The notes below the pieces were generated by a model. The model had not been told where the DNA came from, ran no database searches, and worked only from the letters and a program-made list of their open reading frames with translations. Source: Papaver somniferum (lineage: Eukaryota; Streptophyta; Magnoliopsida; Ranunculales; Papaveraceae). From it: a DNA stretch of 64,000 nt. Numbering within the stretch: the stretch's first letter is position 1; every line of letters starts with the position of its first letter. Position numbers and translations under genes: made by a program. Below, one piece after another: positions 55,644 to 64,000 of the stretch. Location of the stretch: the NCBI RefSeq assembly GCF_003573695.1, contig NC_039359.1, positions 119,605,849 through 119,669,848 on the forward strand. The letters are read 5' to 3'.

Positions 55644-57269
55644 CAGCTTGCTCACTGATATGCCCCTAGTATTGACTGTCTTTTGACAGCACAGTCAATC
55701 ACAGGCATACCAGAGCACTGATTACTTCCCATTGCTCAAGCAAAACAGGCATCAAGATAACTATCCTAGCAATACATCATTCAACAGTGCACTAGAATGA
55801 GACTATCCTAAGAACAAATCATAAGAACATAACATAACATAAACATGAACAGGAGCTTGATATAAATTGTAACAATCACATACTCAAATTCAATACATGT
55901 TGGAGTTCAGAACAGCTAAAATTAACAATGCATTTGAATTGAGAATCATGGAATTGGAAAGATTGATAACCCTCAAAGCTACAGTTCATGGAAATAACAA
56001 AACTAAACTATTCTACTGATGCTCTGGCTAATCCAGGCATAGCCCATTACAACACCCAAAGACCCCTATTTATACATACAATGGAAATCCCAAAAAATCC
56101 CCAATTAACAGCAAAATTAGGGTTTGTAAAAAAATACAATTAAACCAAAAATTGGTTCACCTAACCTACTGATAACAACCCAATCAACCAACCCATGCTT
56201 CAATTAGACGTACAATCATGTTCCCCCAATTATCCCCAAATTATGAAATTAGGGTTTATAAGAAATAGAAATTAGGTTTACCTAATCACTGCAAACTCTT
56301 GATAGCTCTCACCCATGCTTCCTTACTGTCTTCTGATGCTTCCCACGCCTCCAATTGATCTATATCATCAACTAATTTCACCAACTCACTCCTAGGGTTC
56401 AGAGGTGAGAGAATAGGCGAAATTAGTTGTTTGAGAGAGATTAGAACGTGATATAGGTGATGGGTCGAGTGTGTATGATGATTTGAGAAGAGATGGTGGT
56501 GGTCGTGGTGGTTGAGAAGGAGTTGGTGGCGGAGCAGGAGAAGGTGGGGCTGTTGCAGACGGAGGTGAGGGAGGTGAAGTCGATAGTTTTAGGGTTAGGG
56601 TGTGTTTGGGTTAGGGTGTGTTTGGGTTAGGGTATAGGTATTGGGTACTCGGGTGTTGATCGGTTGTAGAAAATTGGATGAACAACGAGGATGAGCCGTG
56701 GGATGTGGAGATGATGGATCGATCTAACGACGAGATGGAAGGAAGCGAGGAGCGACCGTTGGATGCGGAAGTGCAACGAAACTGACGGCTCAAGATGGAG
56801 TTAGGTGCTATAGTGTTTTTCAGGATCTTCAGATTTTGATGCACTATGATGAAGCGACCGTACGATGCTGAGATGATCCAATCCGACGGCTGAATATGAA
56901 GGCGGGTATGGATATTGGAAATGGGTTTGGGTGAGGGTTTTGGGCTTTGGGTATGCCAAGCCCATATCTTCTTTAAGAACAATTCTTCCTCTTCAAGCCC
57001 AGTTCTAGCCTTTTGGTCTTGCGCACAACATTCTTCGCGGCTTCCTTGCGTAATTTCTCCCGGCTTTTCACTACTTTTCTGCTCTTTTCCGCTCCGCAAT
57101 TCATCTAACTTTATTTATTACCTAAAAATGCAAAATTAATTAATAAAAATATTTATTCTTGAAAACAAAGAAAATACAGAATATGGGATAAAATGTAGAA
57201 TTAATGCACAAAAGATGAGTTAAATGCCAAGAAAAATATATATAAATATGCACTTTTTAGGACTCATCA
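55644..57269 (-). mobile_element. Truncated right LTR of element D (1626 bp)
   Basis: This is the 5' LTR in the element's sense. It starts TGATGAGTCC at 57269 next to the right GTACC and runs to 55644, where it joins the CAG-rich block without the LTR end or a primer site. The 162-codon minus frame (56611-57099) duplicates that of the left LTR. Confidence 0.8.
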
Positions 57270-57274
57270 GTACC
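57270..57274. other. Target-site duplication GTACC of element D, right copy
   Basis: This is identical to 46650-46654 and is followed by the resumption of repeat R. Confidence 0.85.
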
Positions 57275-58092
57275 CTTATCTATACCGTGCAGGGATCAAG
57301 CGCGGAGCATAATTCATCATCATCATCGGGACAAGAAACTAAAGAAAACTCGCGTTACAAGGCCAAACCCAAGCGAAACCTAGTCAGTATATGACAAAGG
57401 GTATTTCATAAGTGATGCATAAGAGTATACATCATTGGGGACACTTAGTTTGCAAATATGTTTTCTCTAGCTCGTGTCATGCGAAATATCGCATGTCTCA
57501 TCTTTCCGTTTGTTCTGTACCATGGTGGTGCATCCTTAGTTAGTAACGCGACGACGATGATGCCTGGCATCTTGGATATCTTCAGCGAGCGAAACGCGGC
57601 ATAAGGATGTTATCATATATGCTTTGTAGCTTAAGGATGCATCTCTGTAAAATGCACCTTCAACCAACACCTGTTCCTTGTATATGTCTTATTCACATTT
57701 GTACAACTAGAAAAAACAGAGAGGATGAACATGTACCGAGTTCACCTGATTTTGCGATAATAAATTATGAGTAATGCACCATGGTGGCGCGTTTCAGTTA
57801 TCGACCAATGCTCAACTTACGAATTGCACCATAGTGGTACATTTTCCCTATTGGAAAAAATACCATTATCGTGATGCATCATGATGGTGTTATTTCAGTT
57901 CTGGGACAATATGCCCTGAACGCGGAACACAAGACTAAGATGAAGCTTTTTAAATGACATATATTTGAGCACGCGTCATGCAAAGAATGCGGGTGTTACA
58001 ACACAAACTAATAAGTCAAGAGACATAAAGTGTTAAGAGAGATATTAAGTGGGATTTACTCCCAAGGGATATAAAGTCAACCTGGCCACAAC

Positions 58093-58975
58093 TGAAAAAG
58101 CGGGGGTCTAACAACCACACCCAATATTTCGCTTAACAATATGTATGGAAAAACTCCAATATACTTTTAAGAGAATCAATTAGACAGTCAGACTCAATCT
58201 TAATGAAAGTATATCAAAGAGTTATATCTCACTTTCTCGATTCAATACTTACTCAAGCAAATAAAAATCTGCGAGTCTAATTGAATACAAGAGAAATCAC
58301 TTGAACGGTACCAAAGACCAATGTTCAAGGATCAATCAATTTCAATCAACAACCAAAGGTTGGATTTCCCAATTGATCGATTCAACGCACAACCTGTGAT
58401 ATTTCAATTATATAACCAAATATAATGCGGAAAAGAAATAACACAGAAACCAGAAGTTTTGTTAACGAGGAAACCGCAAATAAAGAAAAACCCCGGGACC
58501 TAGTCCAGATTCAACACACACTGTATTAAGCCGCTACAGACACTAGCCTACTACAAACTAACTTCGGTCTGGACTGTAGTTGAACCCCAATCAATCTCAC
58601 ACTGATCCAAGGTACAATTGTGCTCCTTACGTCTCTGATCCCAGCAGGATACTACGCACTTGATTCCCTTAGCTGATCTCACCCATAACTAAGAGTTGCT
58701 ACGACCCAAAGTCGAAGACTTTAATAAACAAATATGTATCACACAGAAAAGTCTATGGTAATAGATAAATCTGTCTCCTACAAAAATACCTACAATTTTT
58801 TGTTCCATCTTTTGATAAATCAAGGTGAACAGGAACCAATTGATAACCCAGACTTATATTCCCGAAAAACAGCCTAGAGTTATCATTCACCTCACAATAA
58901 TCTTAATCGACTAGAGAAAAAAGATATTGCGGAATCGCAAACGATGAGACGAAGATGTTTGTAATTTTTATTATA
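58093..58975 (-). mobile_element. LTR fragment related to 7026-8645
   Basis: It starts TGAAAAAGCGGGGGTC and shares most of its sequence with the complement of 7700-8645, including ACCACACCCAATATTTCGC, GTTAACGAGGAAACCGC and GGGACCTAGTCCAG. Similarity fades near 58975, where it is truncated. The orientation is opposite to the copy at 8645. Confidence 0.6.
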
Positions 58976-59612
58976 AATCGCTAGAGACTTATAGTCGATC
59001 GCTGAGTAATTTTTTTAGTTACTTTATTATAAAGCCTAGCGTTTTAACACAGTTTCAGTTAAAGTTTTTATTATTGTATTAATATATTTTATGCATGGGG
59101 ACATTCAACAGGTCTCAAATATACTTTTTATTATTCTATTAATATATTATATAATATAATATCAAATAAATATAAACTCTAATTATCTTAGTGTTTTTAT
59201 ATCGTGTAAAATCAGTAATCAACGATCAACTGTCCATTGCCCGAACTACTCTCCCTCGCTACATGGCTTTTACCATAGTGGGGTAAACCATTTCCCACTC
59301 CACCTAGCATGGCAAAATAATTTTTTTGCCCGTTCCCATAAGAACCGGCCTAAGAGGAAAAAAAAAAATCACCTATTTGCAGATAATGCATTCACTAATT
59401 AGTCTAAGTATGACACGTACCAAATATAACAAGCCCATGAATGGTTGGGCTAACTAGAGCAAAAACATTCGTTCTTAACATTACTTACTACAATATATAT
59501 ACTGATATATGCCAATCTATCTCTAGTTTTAAAAGAATGATTTCTTTAGGACCATGCATTTTCTGAGGGGACCATGATTTGATTCGGCCAACTTAGGGTG
59601 TCATAAAGTTAG
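58976..59612. other. Intergenic, AT-rich, no gene seen
   Basis: TTTTTATTATT(G/C)TATTAATATATT occurs twice about 58 bp apart (near 59070 and 59128). No coding frame is seen. GTTAG at 59608-59612 borders the solo LTR. Confidence 0.4.
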
Positions 59613-62255
59613 TGAAAAGACGAGGGTACCCAAATACACCACAATCTTTTAACATCAACCTATAAGTCTTATACCTTGTGTGATTTTCTATGGACGAGGT
59701 CGAGACAATATGACAACAAGATATTTACTTGACAATAGTTACGGTAATAAAATCGATTGACTATTAGGATCAATGTCAAGTAATTCAGATTAAGGTACTA
59801 GTTTATTTACTTTATTATAATATAAAATAATCGTAATGCGGAAGTAAAGTAAATAACACAACACAATATTTTTTTAACGAGGAAACCGCAAATCCAGAAA
59901 AACCTCGGGACCTAGTCCAGTTTTGAATACTCTCAAAATTAAGCCGTTATACAAAGAACATAAGTCAACTTCGTATAGTTGAGACCAAGTAGACTACCCC
60001 TATCTACTTAGTTTCCTCAATATCCCTGCGTCTTCAACCTTTTGGCCACACATGTGAAACTCAAGATAGAAATCACTATCTCAAGTTGCTTTACTCCTTT
60101 TGATCATATTATAAATAACAAAGGAATGAGTCTTTTTGGTAACCACTCTATTCAATATTTTGGGGTCCAGTTTTGATATTATGAGTTGTAAACAAGGTCT
60201 CTTATGTTTAATATAATAAACTCCTTTGTCTGGTTAGATCAACCCAAAACTTAATTACCGAAATAATCTATTTCCGGATTTGCAATCAATCAATTAGAAC
60301 TCAAAGAGTAACTATAAAGTGACGCTGATCTTATCAACTAGATAATCATAAGTCCATCAAAGATAAACAAGATCTAGTTGGATCCCAGCCGATCAAGATG
60401 TGTGCACAAATTCGAAAGATACGAAAACCAATAAGAAAATCTTCTTCATCTTCAATTACTTTCTCAATAACCTGTACAACACAAACTTGAATCATCTTGT
60501 GATCAATCACACACAGAACAGAGTCTGTTAACAATGGATTATCACAAGATTTATTTAGATCTACAAATAGTTCTAAAGATCTCGTCGATAATTTGATCTA
60601 GTTTGAGTGACCCTTATGTCAGAAGAGAAAGCTCTCAAGAATAATCAAACTAAGTGCAATCAAAGTTTCAACAACCGTTAGTCAATCAAATCAATAATCA
60701 AAAACTAAAATAACAATGCAATTTTCTAGTTTCCCACCAACGGTACTCGTAGAGCTTCTTGATCCCACAGAAGTCTTTAAACGAGCGCTCGTAAGAGATT
60801 TCGCCTAATTAGGATACTTTCCTCTCCAGATAGACGGCTCCACCAGAAACAACACGAGTGAAGTTTGCATGGCTCTTAGGATAGTTTGTAAGATATGCAA
60901 ACTCAAGTATTTATAGACCAAGGTTGTTTGGACAACAAGGAAATTCCAAAACCGAAAATATTCTCAAGATATACATTAAAGTACCTAATTTTGGTTTTTC
61001 TATTTCCAATAAATGTCAACCAATATTTCCAAAATCTCTCTTAGAAAATTTCTATTATTAGTATATGCTTTAATTGCTGGAAATGAAATCATATAAAATC
61101 GAAAATCATAATTAAATGTTTTTCAATATTTTGGTTTTGGATCACCTTGAGCATCAAGGAATATCTTTAAACAATAAACGATAAGAGTTATGCTCATGTT
61201 CAAATAGTGTCGTCATCTAGAAGCTTCCCATCTCAGCAAACCCTAATTCCTAATTCATACACAACAAGAAGAAATGTGTGAACTTTGGAAACTCGTTTTT
61301 TCTCTTGGGACCAGTTATACCATGACTCACAATATAAGTTGTGACCGGTTATACCATGCTCCCAAAGATAGGTTGTGATCGATTACACCATGCTTCCCAA
61401 TGTAGCTTGTGACCGATTACACCTTGCTTCCCAATATAGCTTGTGAATGATTACACCTTGCTTCCCAATGTGGTTTGTGATCTGTTACACCTTGCTTCCC
61501 AATGTGGGTTGTGATCGGTTACACCTTGCTTCCCAAAACTAATTAGTATAGGTTACACCTTGTCACACAATATAGGCTATGACTGGTTATACCTTGATTC
61601 TCAACATAAGTTAAGATCGGTTCTACCTTGTCATCTTGCATTGGTCATTCAAATGATATTCAATAAAGAACCGGACCAACATACTTATAATTTCCCTTCG
61701 ATTATGAAACAAGTTTATATACCTACTTCCTTAAACCAATGTAATAATACATAGTTTCCTATGATGAAATCACACCTATATCCCCACACATAATCAAGTA
61801 ACTAAATACATAGGTTATGTTAATGTCGTATTTACGAAGTTCAAAAGATAAGCGTTATACTTCGTAATTCAATATAATTCCTTGACACTTTGATCATAAT
61901 GATATGACCAAGTCTAATCACTAGAATATTATATATATATATATATAGCTTCGCTTGTTATGTTTTCAATATAATGCGACTTGTAAGATACGTTAGGAAT
62001 GGAAAAAAGTCAAGTCAGTATTACTAACCTCAAATGGAAGGATGATGTCTTCGTTATAGTCGTTACTTATTCCCATACTTCAGGACTTCAGAGTAATACT
62101 TGTAAGTCTCAACATTCCTGGACTTTCTAGTCTAACCTAAACGAAGTTGACTCTAGTATTTAGTCAAGCGACTCTAGATGAGTTTTGATACTAAGAAATG
62201 ACAACTAAACTTGACATACCAACGTTTGGTGAGTTCAAACGAGCTATGTTCTAAC
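59613..62255 (-). mobile_element. Second solo LTR, same family as 9390-12188
   Basis: On the minus strand it runs TGTTAGAACATAGCTCG (62255) to ...GGTACCCTCGTCTTTTCA (59613). GTTAG on the left and GTTAA on the right fit a target duplication with one mismatch. It shares the GTTAACGAGGAAACCGC block, the TATA box (CTATAAATA on the minus strand, 60908-60916) and the end sequence with the solo LTR in element A. It holds a 34-bp minisatellite. No internal domain is present. Confidence 0.8.
61308..61630. repeat. 34-bp minisatellite, about 9.5 units, in the solo LTR
   Basis: The unit is approximately GATCGGTTACACCTTGCTTC then CCAATGTAGGTTGT. Central units agree best with each other and the outer units diverge, the usual pattern for arrays growing by internal slippage or unequal exchange. 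Confidence 0.9.
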
Positions 62256-62849
62256 AGTTAAGAAAATAATAATTTATCATTTACCCTAATTTAAATTATA
62301 ACTAACCTTATAACCACCTAAACATACATATCTAATGTAAATAAATCATTAACCAAAATCAAAAACAAAAAGGTGAGTGAGAGGAGAGGAAGCAAAAAAT
62401 TTAGTTTGGGAAAAAAAAATCTTCTCTTCTTCTTCCCTCTTTCCGTGATGTTCCTCGTTCATTGAAAACCCATCACTTTTAATTTGTTTTTCATTGAAAA
62501 GATTGAGTAGAATTCATCAAAATAGAGTATAAATGGAAGTTACAGTAGCATGTTCAGTTAGGAGTAGTTAAAAAAAATCCTAGTTTGCTAAACGAATATT
62601 TTGAAACTAGGAACACGACTATTACGATTTTTTTCTCGTAACCGAACTATTGTATGAACAACAAATGCTGAGTTCGGTCGGTTCGCAAAAAAGGAAAAAA
62701 AAATCTAACCGAACTCCTATCTGAAAACCAATATGTTGTGTTCGGTTGTTTAGGTTAGTTGGAAAATTTTGTCCCCTAACCGAACTCTTGTATATAACAA
62801 TAAATGCTGAGTTCGGTTGGTTAGCAAACTAAATTTTTCTAACCGAACC
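62256..62849. other. No gene; CCGAACT/AGTTCGG repeats at 62630-62849
   Basis: AACCGAACT and GAGTTCGGT(T/C)GGTT alternate four to five times with the phrase AACAA(C/T)AAATGCTGAG. The opposite-strand motifs flank A/T-rich spacers, as in subterminal regions of DNA transposons. The first 350 bp are AT-rich without features. Confidence 0.5.
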
Positions 62850-64000
62850 TGTGACGGACCGGAAAATTACGCCTGGCGTGCAGGCCATAACTTCCACGAT
62901 GCGCCTATTATCCTGCTTACCGGGCCTTAACACTATGCAAATGCACGTCCATTTTTCCTTACAAGCATGCTCTTGGAGCATGATGCCGCTAACTTAGCTT
63001 CCACACCGTTCAAATTTACCATAGGACAAGGGTATAAATCCTTGCCTCAACGTAGGAAATTCATCATTGAATTTCCTATCTAGTTGAATAACTACCATAC
63101 CGCCTCATCAAGTTCGGCCACAATAATCACTTTCATCGAGCTACCAAGCCATATTGATATGAGAGGCCAGTATGCCGCAATGATCTAGAAATTAGATGAT
63201 ATGAACGACAAAGTATTGGACCAGGAATGCTGCAACTCATTGCGGCTGCCTACGTACCCTTCCCTACTCTAAAGGGATCAAGCATAGACCGTAGTTCATC
63301 CTCGAAGGGACAAACAACTTAGGAAAACTTATTTGCAAGGTCGTGGCCTAGCAATAATAGTAATGACTTAGTCCGTATAGGACGTTCCGTCAAAATGCAC
63401 AAAGGTTGCGCATTATCAGGTCCACGACATGGCATAGTGATGCCTAAGCATAAAATGCTTTATTTGCAAGGTTATGTAGCTATAAATGAGGCTTACGCAT
63501 TATTTATACACTTTCGGCTAAGCTATGAAGTTTACTTGGTGCATAGTTCACATATGCACCTTCAACCAACTACCCCTCCATATATATGTTAACTTAGCAT
63601 TTCTACACTTTAGAAAAGAGAGCGGATTGACATGCCTGCTTCACTATTCATGTCCATTTCCATGTATTCCTGAATGGCCGTCAATGATTGTAGGGTTTAC
63701 TTCAGTGTTGCACAATCACTCCTGTGTACTACATAATGATTGTGCAATATTCACTTGGACAGCCTGCTCTGGCCTGATGCACAATGATTGTGCAATATTG
63801 GCCCTAGGCCAATCGTCCGCATAATGCGTGATGTTTGCGCTGCATCGTCCAAGGCCATATACCCAACTAGCCTAATGCATCATGATGATGCAACATTGGC
63901 CCCTGGCCAAGTGCCAAACATAATGCGCCATTTTGGCACGATATTGGCCTTAAGCCAATCTACCTCTTACCAAGTAACAAAAGATTTGGATGAAGCTTCA
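62850..64000 (+). mobile_element. Repeat family R, copy 3 (runs off the window)
   Basis: It starts TGTGACGGACCGGAAAATTA and shows the best 5' end of the three copies. From 63700 on it carries palindromes GCACAATGATTGTGC (twice, about 63730 and 63780), GCATCATGATGATGC (about 63879) and GCGCCATTTTGGCAC (about 63926), each followed by ATATTGGCC or similar. They occupy the place of the CACCATGGTG palindromes in the other copies. The frames here are shadows. Confidence 0.6.

Larger units (their letters stand above)
46655..57269 (-). mobile_element. Element D: Tat-like LTR element with an internal 4.17-kb tandem duplication
   Basis: The whole 10.6 kb lies between GTACC duplications. On the minus strand each LTR starts TGATGAGTCCTAAAAAGTGC, which is typical of Tat-lineage elements. 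Three LTR copies (right ends at 57269, 53103 and 48902) alternate with two internal segments (53104-55643 and 48903-51478). Only the leftmost LTR is complete. The other two lack their last 620 bp or so and join directly to a CAG-rich internal sequence, with the loss of primer site and gag-pol. Equivalent positions lie 4165 bp apart (and 4202 bp in the left unit). Confidence 0.8.
46332..58000 (+). mobile_element. Repeat family R, copy 2, split by element D
   Basis: The left piece 46332-46654 and the right piece 57270-58000 form one copy of R once element D is removed. The 5' end is truncated compared with the other copies. The right piece ends GGGTGTTACA at 58000 and carries the palindromes GCACCATGGTGGC (about 57776), GCACCATAGTGGTAC (about 57825) and GCATCATGATGG (about 57876). 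Confidence 0.6.

Overview
This window is nuclear DNA from a flowering plant, most likely a eudicot. It is AT-rich and packed with LTR retrotransposons and degraded DNA transposons. It contains one clearly intact host gene, an eight-exon gene for a type I (K+-dependent) vacuolar H+-pyrophosphatase on the minus strand (25022-29016, 766 residues). I cannot name the species from sequence alone. No prokaryotic operons, CRISPR arrays, tRNA or rRNA genes were seen.

Layout. 1-1470: 3' end of a Copia element of SIRE/Maximus type (polypurine tract, then an LTR starting TGTTAGAGC). It is cut at 1471 by a minus-strand Tat/Athila-like element (LTR 1471-4432, short internal region with a 215-residue ORF, tRNA-Asp-type primer site near 5571, second LTR to about 7025). 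7026-8645: LTR of another family. 8646-14553: element A, a minus-strand LTR element with an iMet primer site and degraded non-gag-pol coding sequence. It is split by a solo LTR (9390-12188) flanked by the perfect target duplication CTCAG. 14554-24656: intergenic and DNA-transposon debris, with a SANT/Harbinger-like pseudogene, an acidic ORF with an internal stop, dense TGCCGAC/GTCGGCA motifs, and a CACTA-like terminus. 25022-29166: pyrophosphatase gene and its promoter.

29861-34805: element B, a young LTR element (target duplication GTTGC, LTRs nearly identical) with an iMet primer site and polypurine tract. Its interior is one long ancestral reading frame of unknown function, broken by a frameshift and two stops. 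I see no reverse transcriptase, integrase or gag motif in it. The left LTR carries six consecutive perfect inverted repeats. 36640-37870: decayed LINE with LRQG- and FADD-type RT motifs. 39449-43440, 46332-58000 and 62850-64000: three copies of a repeat family (R) running TGTGACGG...GTTACA and carrying spaced palindromes. Copy 1 is interrupted by two insertions. Copy 2 is interrupted by element D (46655-57269), which has the target duplication GTACC and three LTRs separated by two near-identical internal segments (a 4.17-kb tandem duplication). 58093-62255: LTR fragment, then a second solo LTR with a 34-bp minisatellite. 62630-62850: CCGAACT/AGTTCGG repeats.

The strongest candidates for something undescribed are elements A and B, which share the same plan and a repeated F(D/G)R(G/V)K peptide motif without visible retrotransposon enzymes, and the hairpin string in the LTR of B. 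Both are readings by eye and need a homology search.
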